Shown: positions 1-9,000 of the stretch, in pieces | Layout: each line of letters begins with the position of its first letter | Numbering within the stretch: position 1 is the first letter of the stretch | Source: a virus | IMG/VR virus record: IMGVR_UViG_3300001472_000127 | Location: 4,431-27,109 of that record | Length of the DNA: 22,679 nt | Reading direction: 5' to 3' (one strand) | Translations under genes and position numbers: made by a program | Notes under the pieces: model-generated | The model's database searches: none | Told to the model about the DNA's origin: nothing | The model's input: only the letters and a program-made list of their open reading frames with translations

Positions 1-1128
1 TCTGGTGTAAGCAGAACTTCTATTTGTTGTAAAAGTATTTGTATAAGCGCCAGTATATTCACCAACAAAATCTCTAGAGTAGTTTCCGGTAAAGGGTGTT
101 GTGTATGTGCTAGTTCTAACTCTTGAATAGTTTCCGGTGAAATCTCCAATGTAGTTCCCAGTGAAATCTCTTGAGTAATTACCTTCAAAGTTTCTGGTAT
201 AGTTACCAGTGAAGTCTCCAGCATAGTTAACTGTAGATAATCTGGTAGAAATTCTTGAATAAGAAGAAACACGAGTTCTAGAATAAGTAGAAGTTCTTGG
301 TGTAGTATAAGTACTTGCGCGAGTTCTTGTATAACTTTGGTCTGAAACATCTTTTTTAGTGTTTAACGCAGTACCTACAGCTTTCCACGTGCCGGGATCG
401 GTGGGTGCGCCTTGTGCAGATGATCGGAACTGGTATGAACCAATGTTTCCGGCAGTAGCGCGAAGAGTTTGTATTCTTTGACCAAGAGTATATTGAATCT
501 CTTCGTCTGTCATTTCTTGCAGACCTTGGAATGTATCACCAGAAGATTTTAATGTCATCGGACGAACAGTAGTAGGAGCTGTTACTGTAGTTTTTACGTA
601 CACATGGTAGGGAACGGACGTTCCATCACCCTGTGTATCTGAGAATATGCTATCGATAAATACGTTGTAATCTACGCCAGGAGAAGTAGATGCCAGCTTA
701 AATGTGCCGGGATAGTCTAAGTCTACAAGTTTTCCAATTACACGATTTGCCAGTGAGTCTAGATCCGCATCTACCATTTCGTAGAGGCCAGGAACATCGA
801 CATGACTGTAGTAACCTATAGGTCTCTTGAAGTTTGAACCTGACTCGTCCGCAACACCAATTTTTTGATGAACTGTGGTTGTAGTTTCGCCAGATGTAAT
901 CTGTGATGCTGGGTGTGTTCCTGTGGTCTGATTGAAGAATGTATCTACAAAAGAACCAATAGGAGTAGCATCAACAGAACTCAAACTAAGGTTACCTATT
1001 GCATCAGTTGAAGCTGATGTCAGATGTTGACTTACACAGTACGCAAGATAGTTTTCTTCTATCGGGGAGTACTCGTGTAGGTCTGTACCTGAGTTTATAA
1101 GTTTTAAAGGTATACTCGATTTGGACAC
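1..1128 (-). CDS. Virion structural protein with C-terminal four-residue aromatic repeat (partial, GTG start)
   Basis: This frame is open from a GTG at 1128-1126 to the left edge, giving 376 visible residues; the C-terminus lies outside the window. No ATG in this frame gives a full-length product, and the GTG follows a GAG-rich stretch (AAAGAGCGAGA), so GTG is the likely start. Residues 1-260 resemble a virion protein type I recall from marine T4-like phages, with phrases such as EENYLAY (24-30), IGSFVDTFFNQ (57-67) and GTHPASQIT (70-78). From residue 266 the chain becomes a low-complexity repeat. Tyr or Phe recurs every fourth residue (for example 302, 306, 310, 314, 318, 322, 326, 330, 334), with units like F-T-G-N and Y-S-R-D. 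Ser, Thr, Arg and Asn fill the rest. It has its own late promoter at 1168-1175. A particle-surface or fiber role is inferred from composition and context; no enzymatic motif is visible. Confidence 0.85.
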   Translation of the reverse strand, partial: MSKSSIPLKLINSGTDLHEYSPIEENYLAYCVSQHLTSASTDAIGNLSLSSVDATPIGSFVDTFFNQTTGTHPASQITSGETTTTVHQKIGVADESGSNFKRPIGYYSHVDVPGLYEMVDADLDSLANRVIGKLVDLDYPGTFKLASTSPGVDYNVFIDSIFSDTQGDGTSVPYHVYVKTTVTAPTTVRPMTLKSSGDTFQGLQEMTDEEIQYTLGQRIQTLRATAGNIGSYQFRSSAQGAPTDPGTWKAVGTALNTKKDVSDQSYTRTRASTYTTPRTSTYSRTRVSSYSRISTRLSTVNYAGDFTGNYTRNFEGNYSRDFTGNYIGDFTGNYSRVRTSTYTTPFTGNYSRDFVGEYTGAYTNTFTTNRSSAYTR

Positions 1129-1167
1129 TGTAATCTCGCTCTTTAGGTTAAGTTGATCATGTACCTT

Positions 1168-1175
1168 TATTTATA
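1168..1175 (-). promoter_or_regulatory. T4-type late promoter (TATAAATA)
   Basis: Exact TATAAATA octamer on the minus strand in the 107-nt gap between the chaperone-like gene and the GTG-started structural gene, about 40 nt upstream of that GTG. In T4 this box sits at -10 and is read by the gp55 sigma factor with gp33 and the sliding clamp. No other gene lies between it and the GTG start. Confidence 0.8.
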
Positions 1176-1235
1176 CATTTTTAAATCACAGTGCGAGAAT
1201 TTATTGGACCTTTTTTTAACTTAATTTTACGAGAT

Positions 1236-1676
1236 TTATTCTGGTTGTGTGGGCCAAGTCACCTGATCTATATTTGTTATGTTTGAATTAACAAACTCTA
1301 GATCTCGTAATTCCTGTCTATATCCTGTCCACGCATTCTTCATATCTGTAGACAATGGAGAGTCTGAGAGTTGAGTCCAATCGCAACCATATAAAAGATT
1401 AGTACGAATGCTTCTAACTTCATTCATTAAATCTTCTTGATTCCAGACCCATTCTCCATCTACCCAAGTAGAATGTCTATTTGGAGAAGGTTCTCTTTCT
1501 TTCCAGTCACCATCCCAATAATGTGTTTGTATAAAGTCTGATTTGTCTTGAACAACAAAATCAATATGGACAATTGTTGTACCATCTTCTCTTAAGCCTT
1601 CAGGTTCGTTAGAGCCACTGGCTAACTTTAATGTTTGTATTTCATTATTTCTAATGTATGCGATATAATAAATCAT
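1236..1676 (-). CDS. Tail fiber assembly chaperone-like protein (Phage_tail_APC type)
   Basis: 146 residues. The C-terminal half (about 85-146) fits the phage tail assembly chaperone pattern. It has an R-x-x-R-x-x-LL start (SIRTNLLYGCDWTQL), a DSPLS stretch, then a W-x-x-YRQELRDLE segment and a closing VTWPTQPE. The N-terminal part is probably a small beta domain, with a WVDGEWVWN segment common in front of this domain. Family members help fold or trimerise tail fibers and are usually encoded next to a fiber gene. That fits its position at the end of a run of fiber genes, 15 nt after the 252-residue protein. The ribosome binding site is weak (AGAGAAAG). Which fiber it serves cannot be decided from position alone. 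Confidence 0.8.
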   Translation of the reverse strand: MIYYIAYIRNNEIQTLKLASGSNEPEGLREDGTTIVHIDFVVQDKSDFIQTHYWDGDWKEREPSPNRHSTWVDGEWVWNQEDLMNEVRSIRTNLLYGCDWTQLSDSPLSTDMKNAWTGYRQELRDLEFVNSNITNIDQVTWPTQPE

Positions 1677-1691
1677 TTTCTTTCTCTTTTT

Positions 1692-2450
1692 TTAAATTAA
1701 TACGCCTGTAAGAATCATTCCATTAATGGAATTACTATAACGTTCAGAACTTGCAATTGGACCATAACTATTACCTTCGCTTGTATCACCAACTCCATTG
1801 TTCCTAAGATCAATCGCAGTACTGTGATAGTCTATAACATAGCGTTGAGCAATCCGTAGCCCTGTAACCGAAGAACTGCTAGCAAGCGCACCAACTGTTC
1901 CATATGTCCACTTTAAGATTTCAACGTAGTCACCCGAAGATCCTAGTTGTTCACCACCATTTTGTGGTGACCAAGCATCCACAGTTCTCCTTTCATAAAA
2001 ATTGTTGATCTTAAAATGCTGTCCTAATGTTATGGATCTACTATCAAATTGTACAGTTTGATCTTCGTTATACACAACTAGACCATAGTCGTCCGTAGAG
2101 GATACTTTACTAGAATGTTGTACTACAAAGTAATCTAGGGTTGCTGGAGTAGGGGATGTCCATGTGGTGTTACTAATACCATTGTTGTTGGTAGAACTCA
2201 TATCTTGTCCATAAAACGCCGGCGGAGTTGCTGGTATAGTTGTGGGTGCGCCCATAAACACTACAGTATTTTCAAAACTGCTTGCTTGACCATATGGTAC
2301 CTTTACAAAAACAAAATCATCCGAACCTATCGTAATACTAGGTCCCGATCCTGTTCCAATTTCAGTAACAACATAACTATTCATTTTACGAGAAGAGTCA
2401 AACATTAAACCGTTATTATCATTGTATACTGTTAAACCATAATCACTCAT
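1692..2450 (-). CDS. Tail fiber-associated YGL-repeat protein (DUF6453-like)
   Basis: 252 residues with two copies of one short motif. DYGLTVYNDNNGLMFDSS occurs at the N-terminus, and DYGLVVYNEDQTVQFDS recurs about 120 residues later. Each copy is followed by beta-rich sequence. I recall similar proteins starting with YGL-x-V-x-N and a D-T/S-S step near tail fibers in marine phages, where they are annotated as DUF6453 or hypothetical. The start overlaps the stop of the 100-residue gene by one base (TAATG), and AGGTTTCAATA before the ATG supplies the ribosome binding site. A role as a small tip or accessory protein of the fiber apparatus is inferred from context. No enzymatic motif is seen. 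Confidence 0.7.
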   Translation of the reverse strand: MSDYGLTVYNDNNGLMFDSSRKMNSYVVTEIGTGSGPSITIGSDDFVFVKVPYGQASSFENTVVFMGAPTTIPATPPAFYGQDMSSTNNNGISNTTWTSPTPATLDYFVVQHSSKVSSTDDYGLVVYNEDQTVQFDSRSITLGQHFKINNFYERRTVDAWSPQNGGEQLGSSGDYVEILKWTYGTVGALASSSSVTGLRIAQRYVIDYHSTAIDLRNNGVGDTSEGNSYGPIASSERYSNSINGMILTGVLI

Positions 2451-2752
2451 TATTGAAACCTGAATAGTTTTGCAGAAACAGATTGCGAAGAAGTTCCTGT
2501 ATTTTTAATTCTTAGTATGTCATTGACAGAATCTCTTTCTACTTCAATGTCTGCATCTAACCCTGTGTTTTCTTCAATGAAAATACCTATGAGTGCTGGA
2601 TTTCCAGCACCACTCGTTTGAATATCTATTGAAGAACCCCCTGAAATTGCTTGACTAGTAAATTCAAATTCATATTCTTCATTAAAAATATTATTTGAAT
2701 TGGTGATAACAGACCCATTAACACCGTCTGAGATGTATAGACCGTAACTCAT
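2450..2752 (-). CDS. Small beta-rich YGL protein, fiber-associated
   Basis: 100 residues beginning MSYGLYISDGVNGSVITNS, the same YGL opening as both halves of the following 252-residue protein. The rest is Ser, Gly and Asn rich with alternating hydrophobics (IGIFIEE, ILRIKN, SAKLFRFQ), consistent with a small beta sandwich. It has no signal peptide or membrane segment. The ATG overlaps the stop of the 1013-residue fiber gene as ATGA, and its own stop overlaps the next start, so the three genes are probably translationally coupled. It may be a diverged single-copy relative of its neighbour that caps or decorates the same fiber. That is inference. Confidence 0.65.
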   Translation of the reverse strand: MSYGLYISDGVNGSVITNSNNIFNEEYEFEFTSQAISGGSSIDIQTSGAGNPALIGIFIEENTGLDADIEVERDSVNDILRIKNTGTSSQSVSAKLFRFQ

Positions 2753-5700
2753 GATAGTTTACCAAGCTTGACTCTTACATTGTTAGCATCGCTAATTGTA
2801 ATAAGGTCGTTAGTAATTGACATACTACCTTGTCCTGCTTGAGTAGATGTTATATTTAGACCAGTATCTCCCTCTGACCAATTATCTGGATCAGTTGTAA
2901 TAGCAACTAGACGTGCATCTATTCTACCTGTCTTGATAAGACCACCATCGATCGTAGTTACAGCTGAACTGAATCGGTCACCCAGTTCTTGATTCATGTT
3001 TTGGAAAGTAACTAAACCATTAAAGTTGTAACTACGGAATGCGGCACTTACTGCGACTGTCGTGACACCCTCACCGCTTCTTTCTGCGAAGTATCGAGCA
3101 GCCCATAACGTTCCCGCTAGGTTAGTATCTACCGTTGGGTTCATACCCCAGTTACCATTCAATCCAGTGACCGAGCCACCGTCGGAATCATCCCAAGTAA
3201 ATCCTAATGTTGCGTTATACGATGGTTGTAGTGATGCTACTAGAGTGTCCTGTTCTGCCTCTATAACAGTATAATAGTATATGTATCCACGAGATTCTCT
3301 AGGTAAATTCTCTAGGTCCGGAGTTCCCGAATCGCCATCGACAGAGTAGATGACCGGACTTGTCCAAGATAGATCATCGTCTATACCTTGCAAGTCACCT
3401 TGAACTGTAGCAACCGCACGACTCATCCATAGTGCGTTACCTAGTGTACGATCTTCTTGTGGGGTTTCTGACCAATCAGAGGGTAGACCAACCATTCCAT
3501 CGTTATCAAAGTCATAGTAGACATTTGAGTCGTTATCTGTAGGTAGAGTTCCTGTAATACTTGAAACGGTTGCAGTAGAAGAATCTCTCTTAAATATCTG
3601 TACCTGATATGTTGAGAATCCATCTGCACCGTTATTGTGATCTAGATAAGGAGCGGACCACGTTGCAGTATTATCTGTACCCTCATCTCCACTGATAGAG
3701 AAAGTTGCTTCAGATGCCCATATAGTACCACCTACGTTATATCCCACAGCGTCCATAAGACCCACATCGTCATACCATGTATGGTCGGTTGCAGTAGGCA
3801 TTACTTTAGCGATACCACCTGTGAAGTTAACACTACCACCTGTAGGAGTATTTGGGGCACTAGCAGTTGGTGTTCTGGTTACTGCAACAACATGCGCAGT
3901 AGATCGGCCAGGAGCACCATTACCACCCGACTGAGTCGCTTCTGGGAGATCCCACTCTATTTGGGAATCTACTACCAAAGGTGTGGTGGTGGTTGGGTAA
4001 TTGTCTGGTCGAGTTGACGCAACACCTGTTATAACGTATAATTGACTATCACCTGTCGGTACTGTTTTGGACCAGTTAGTAGGTGCGGTGAATGTCTTGG
4101 TTGAGAAGTTAAATGATCCATCAGATACAGGAGTGGATGTAGTCCAAGTGCCAGAACGACGGTATGCATTAACCTGTGTGACTTGATATCCATCAATACC
4201 ATCAATCGCAACGTTGAGAATTAGTTTTGGTGGAGTAAAGCTTAATGTATTGTCTGCACCGATTGCACCACGAAGAGTGGCAACTGTGTTGATTTCCCAC
4301 AATGGACCGTTACTGTTTCCACTACCGTCGAACAGAGGTGGCATATCTTCCGTCCAAGTGATACCATTATGTGAAGGTAAACTAGTAAATTTATTTAACG
4401 TAAAGTCGTAAACTGCACCATTATTTGCATTATTTTCTGGGTCTGGTAGAATGTATGAAGACTGATTTAGATCTAAAGAAGATCTAGCATACAAAGACTT
4501 AAAGTATGTTGACACTGGAATGATAGACTGAATGGTTGCTTCAGACCATTCAACTGAGGTACCTGTGGATGTTCTATCATCCGTAGCCCAATCTTGTCCA
4601 GTATCTCCGTACTGTGTGAATAAATGATATGACTGCCATAGTGTATCTGTACCGGTAGGAGGAGTCGAGTACCACTGATTACCCAAAGGATCTATAATAG
4701 GAAATCCTTTATACACTTCAGATGGAGTGGCTGCACCAAAGTCAATACCACCACCAAGAGGTGATGGAGGTATAGTTAATTCGTTATTTGAATCTGCGAC
4801 ATCTGGAGCTCTGCGATATGCAACCGCTAAGTATGTTGACCTTCCGTCTTGACCGTCTGTTCCTGAAGATGTGGGTCTTGGATCGCCCCATGTAATAGAT
4901 TCGTCAACCGTATCACCTCCGGTAAGGTCTACGTCACTTGCTATACCTGTCACAGCATATAGTTGAGGTGTTGAACTTGTACGAGGTGGTGGTGTACTTT
5001 CCCATCCGTCATCTACTGAAGTCGTTACTTGTTCTTCGTCCGGTGATAGATATAGTCCTGAAGAGAAATCAAAAGAACCACCAATAGGGGCATCTGATGG
5101 ACTTAAAGTAACATCACCCGAAACTCTTTTATATGCAAATACTTGTGCATATCTAGAACCTGTACTACCATCTGTAGGAACAGTTGACTGAGATCCAATT
5201 AGTGCTGGATCTGACCATTTTCCTGAGTTAACGGTAGTATCTGGATCAAGCGTACTGAAGGTTGCAGTAGAAGCCCAAATGTCATCTTCAGACGGTGTTA
5301 GTGGGATGCTTCTATACCAATTAGGACTTGTGGGTTCGACAAAAGTGCCTGTTGAAAATGTATATGAACCATTACTTGGTTTTGTGGGGGTTGTTTGTTT
5401 TGGTGAACGTGTATATACCGTGACTGTATAAACAGATATACCTGTACCTCCACCACCTGTTCCAATATCAGAATGGTTGGCTATTTTTATCCAATTACTT
5501 GCGTGTGCAAAATACGCTGCACCTGTTTCATGTACATGAGCAAACATGCCATGATAGGTAGCTGCAGAAGGTAAGTCTCCTTCGGTAGGATAAACATTAC
5601 CAAATAAAACTTTGTTTCCGGACATATCTAGATCAGAACTTTCAATAATAGTTCTAACTGCATCAGAGTCAACTGAACCACCAAATATTCCAGTTTCAAC

Positions 5701-5790
5701 TAATTCAAAGTTTTCGTTTATCTTGTCGACCGCCGCATTGACATGGTCCGCAAGATTTACTTTTTGTATTTGATTATTGTCTTGACTCAT
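2749..5790 (-). CDS. Large modular tail fiber or baseplate adhesin (eight repeated W-rich modules)
   Basis: 1013 residues. The N-terminus carries a DKINENFELVETG helix, often found at the attachment end of marine T4-like fibers. Next comes a GMFAHVHETGAAYFAHASNW segment, also seen in such fibers. About eight diverged modules of roughly 100 residues follow. Each has a strand like YxVxxYxR, then a Y/F-D/N-F step, a W with nearby prolines, an LW or LY strand and a closing W-S/D-x-P. Gly-rich linkers (GQDGRST, NGAPGRST, NGADGFST) join several modules. The C-terminus ends NNVRVKLGKLS, nearly the same as the end of the collagen-like fiber. The start overlaps the small gene upstream (ATGA) and AGAGGAT provides the ribosome binding site. 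An adhesin or fiber role is inferred from architecture; the receptor is unknown. Confidence 0.8.
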   Translation of the reverse strand: MSQDNNQIQKVNLADHVNAAVDKINENFELVETGIFGGSVDSDAVRTIIESSDLDMSGNKVLFGNVYPTEGDLPSAATYHGMFAHVHETGAAYFAHASNWIKIANHSDIGTGGGGTGISVYTVTVYTRSPKQTTPTKPSNGSYTFSTGTFVEPTSPNWYRSIPLTPSEDDIWASTATFSTLDPDTTVNSGKWSDPALIGSQSTVPTDGSTGSRYAQVFAYKRVSGDVTLSPSDAPIGGSFDFSSGLYLSPDEEQVTTSVDDGWESTPPPRTSSTPQLYAVTGIASDVDLTGGDTVDESITWGDPRPTSSGTDGQDGRSTYLAVAYRRAPDVADSNNELTIPPSPLGGGIDFGAATPSEVYKGFPIIDPLGNQWYSTPPTGTDTLWQSYHLFTQYGDTGQDWATDDRTSTGTSVEWSEATIQSIIPVSTYFKSLYARSSLDLNQSSYILPDPENNANNGAVYDFTLNKFTSLPSHNGITWTEDMPPLFDGSGNSNGPLWEINTVATLRGAIGADNTLSFTPPKLILNVAIDGIDGYQVTQVNAYRRSGTWTTSTPVSDGSFNFSTKTFTAPTNWSKTVPTGDSQLYVITGVASTRPDNYPTTTTPLVVDSQIEWDLPEATQSGGNGAPGRSTAHVVAVTRTPTASAPNTPTGGSVNFTGGIAKVMPTATDHTWYDDVGLMDAVGYNVGGTIWASEATFSISGDEGTDNTATWSAPYLDHNNGADGFSTYQVQIFKRDSSTATVSSITGTLPTDNDSNVYYDFDNDGMVGLPSDWSETPQEDRTLGNALWMSRAVATVQGDLQGIDDDLSWTSPVIYSVDGDSGTPDLENLPRESRGYIYYYTVIEAEQDTLVASLQPSYNATLGFTWDDSDGGSVTGLNGNWGMNPTVDTNLAGTLWAARYFAERSGEGVTTVAVSAAFRSYNFNGLVTFQNMNQELGDRFSSAVTTIDGGLIKTGRIDARLVAITTDPDNWSEGDTGLNITSTQAGQGSMSITNDLITISDANNVRVKLGKLS

Positions 5791-6017
5791 TTTTTATCCT
5801 CTACTAAACGAAAAAGTAATTCTTTTATATCTTTCATATCATTTTTTAGTGTATCTACATCACTCGAAAGATTTTTAATCACTTCATTTTCCTTTCTTTT
5901 CTTTTCTTTTATTTTTCTTGCACTTTCAATTTCGGTTCTATTGGTATTTAGTATAGCTCCAGTTCTTCTATCTTTCACTAAATTAATATGACCTTCAACC
6001 CTCAAGTGGTTACTCAT
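5787..6017 (-). CDS. Small charged coiled-coil virion-associated protein
   Basis: 76 residues. The N-terminal third (LRVEGHINLVKDRRTGAILN) matches a short conserved phrase I recall from small proteins in structural clusters of marine T4-like phages. The rest is a Lys/Glu-rich predicted coiled coil, ending in a heptad-like VDTLKNDMKDIKELLFRLVE. It overlaps the stop of the DUF4815 gene by one base (TAATG) and the start of the 1013-residue fiber gene by four bases (ATGA), so it is probably translated together with both. It may be a linker or assembly factor between them; the function is not established. The N-terminal phrase and both overlaps support a real gene. Confidence 0.75.
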   Translation of the reverse strand: MSNHLRVEGHINLVKDRRTGAILNTNRTEIESARKIKEKKRKENEVIKNLSSDVDTLKNDMKDIKELLFRLVEDKK

Positions 6018-9000
6018 TACACCACCATAGCAATTGCACGTAAGTCTCTAATTACTGGTGACTTAGACGAACTATTGGACTGCATAACAATTTTAACTTG
6101 GAATACTGTGAACTGATCCGACTCGTGAGTAAACTCGTAATCTCTGAAAGTTGAGGGGTCATCATCTGTGGGCAAAGCCTTATCTATATCAACTAACACC
6201 CAGTCTATTACCGGATCTCCTGTCACCTCATCTGTCGCGACAAGTGAATCCTCATCAGCAGAAGATCTAACATAAACTTCGAAGTTTGCACCGGAAGGTC
6301 TGTTCGCGGCAAATATTACCTTTAGACCTAGGGATGCTTCATCTACTACAACCGGAGTTGTTATATGTTGCGCTGCATCATCATTATCAATAACATTTTC
6401 CAATGCAAGAACAGAAACTCTTTGAAGGTCTATTACAGGAGAAACCTTACTATCCTCTGTGGTTAAACTTAAGGTAAATTTCATAGTTTCTACACCACTA
6501 GCATTCTCTGAAGAAGCTACTACACTGGGAGATAAGTTTTTATTATAATCATTCAAGAAAACTATATTAGAATTACTCAAAGTGTAAATGAATTGTGCAG
6601 TTGGACGAGTGTCTCCAAAAGATGAAGCAATCGGATTAACAAGTGTAGAAGTAATTCTAGTTTTATTTGGTGTTAAGGATTGAACTTGAGGGACAAACTC
6701 ATCATATACTACCTGTTGAGATGCAGTTACATCATTACCACCACCAAGAGCAGAAACAACCGAAGATGCTTGTGTTGCAGTTGTTACGCTAATATTATAT
6801 CCGTCCCATTCAACATTATATACCGAGAATGTTCCTTCAAAATCGACAGCTGGAATACCACCAATGGGATTTGTGACATTTGATATAACTACTGAATCAC
6901 CCAGACTAAATCCGTGCCCTTCATGGTAGACTTTAACCACATAAGTTCCTTCCTGAGTTTCTAGGGGATTATTATCTAGAGTTACTTTAGGTAATGGTGC
7001 GTTATCTAATACTAGGTCACCTGAAGCAGAAAATTCAGCTCGGTCTAGTTCAAACATTAAATCTTTAGTCTGATCCGGTGTCCAAGTAAATCCATTCTGA
7101 GATAGGAATAAAGAACCCAGAGAAGGTTGTCTAGAAACTTTGTCTTCGTCACTACCGAACACAAATTCATAAGTCTGAGCAACATAAACATTATATTCTA
7201 CTGACTCTGCAAGAAGTACTATAGCATATTCTTCACCACTTGTCAAAAATATTGGTTCATCAAATTCAACTTCTGTTGGGTAAGCTTGAACATCTTCGAT
7301 AGTTTCTGCTGGAGATGTTGCGTCATTAGGATTACTAACACTATTCGTAGCAATAGTAATTTGACTGGGATCAAGGAATTTAACTGCGCCAGGAACTATA
7401 CGTGTTGTTGGTATACCATTTTCTACCGGACGAATCTGAACTTGTAGAGGAACCGAACTGTCTTTGCTCGATACAAAGATCCTTGCCTTTGTTATAAACA
7501 TACCATTAGGATTCTCTATCTGATCGACAAAGAAGGTCTGTGCAAGTGGATCTTGTCTTCCAGCTCTAGGCGGATTAACAATACGAGTTGTCTGGATAGT
7601 TCTCTGAACGGTTTCTATTGAACCAGTAGATGTATATACCGCACGAGTAGAAACTGTAGCTTCGTCTTCATCGTTGACACTAACATCTAAAAGTTTAAAT
7701 TCTTGTTTTCCAGTTCTAAAACTTATTGCCGGCGTATTAGGTAGGAAGAAACTTCCAATCAATTCTCCCTTACTATCTGTGATCAAATCGGTTGGTCCAC
7801 CTAGGTCTGAAGGATATTCTAAAGCATTTGCGTACTCACTACTAAACTCCGTGGGGTTATCGGAAAATCTTGACGATGTCGTCTCTTCACGAACCCATGA
7901 ACTTACATCTTTGTTGCCAAAAAAAGCAAACATCTTAGTATTAGGACGTAGACCTTTGGCCGTAAAATTAATTTTACGAGATCTCATAAAAGGAATAATT
8001 TCTATATCGGTAATTCTTTCCCCAATAAAGTCTTGAATACTCCTGTTAGTCTCTCTGAAAGAAACATCTCTAGATATTGTGGTAAATGATCCAACATTAC
8101 TGAAATTATTTCTATTTCTACCATCTCCCTGAAGAGTTGGACGAACTGCAAAGTCTTCTATTCTACGTATCGTAGTTTGCATAATTGGCGGCAAATCTCT
8201 AGTTTCTACCCACTCGTCAGAAGATGGAGAAATTTCCATATGTCCAGTCTGAGTAATAACAGCAAAGGGATTTACATTTAATGTGCTTGTCGCAAGCAAC
8301 TGAGATACCAAAGAAACGTCCGTGTAAGGTAGAGTGACTAGGTCACCATGTTTTTCTACTGCACTAATGTTATCTGTACTATACATTAAACGAACAGAAT
8401 TCTCTCGGAAAGATGGTTTCAATAATCCTTGAGGATCTATAGAAGCTCGGTACTCGTTATTATTAATATCTGAAAAATCAAAGGTACTAAAATTATCCGC
8501 TATAAAACCAGCTTTAGTTCTTGCATTCCCATTAGAATCTAATACGGTCAATGAATTTGTGTCGGACTCTAGAAGACTCAAAGTAGTAAGTTCGAAGAGA
8601 TCCCCTATACGTTGTTCTAACTTACCAATGTCTTTCATCGTGAAACGCTTGTTTGGAATATAAGTACTGGTAAGATCAGCTGTATCAAATGTATATGGAT
8701 TTAATTTAAATTTGTATAATGCCATAGATCCAGTCGGAATTTCAGGTTCTCTCGGAGATATATCAGACTCACCTTGAATAACTTGGAGTTCTCCAAATCC
8801 AATATCTCCTCGACTGTCTGTTGCGTTTGCAACTAAAATATCAATACGAGGTAAGAAATAACTAATACTGTTTACCGTTATTGTAGAAGCGTTTTGGGGA
8901 AGTTCTCCAGTAACCGTAAATTCGTTTATATTGTTAGGATCATTAAAAGTTCTTGAAGGACGAAAATCTAAAACATTTCGTAAAGAAATAGTTTTTCCTG

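Noticed and set aside
1211-1217. T-run after the chaperone-like gene as a terminator
   Set aside because: On the minus strand this is an A-run, and no stable hairpin precedes it, so it does not fit an intrinsic terminator for these genes.
7674-8036. Plus-strand open frame of 120 codons inside the DUF4815 gene
   Set aside because: It is a shadow of a clearly conserved large gene on the other strand, with no ribosome binding site or recognised motif.
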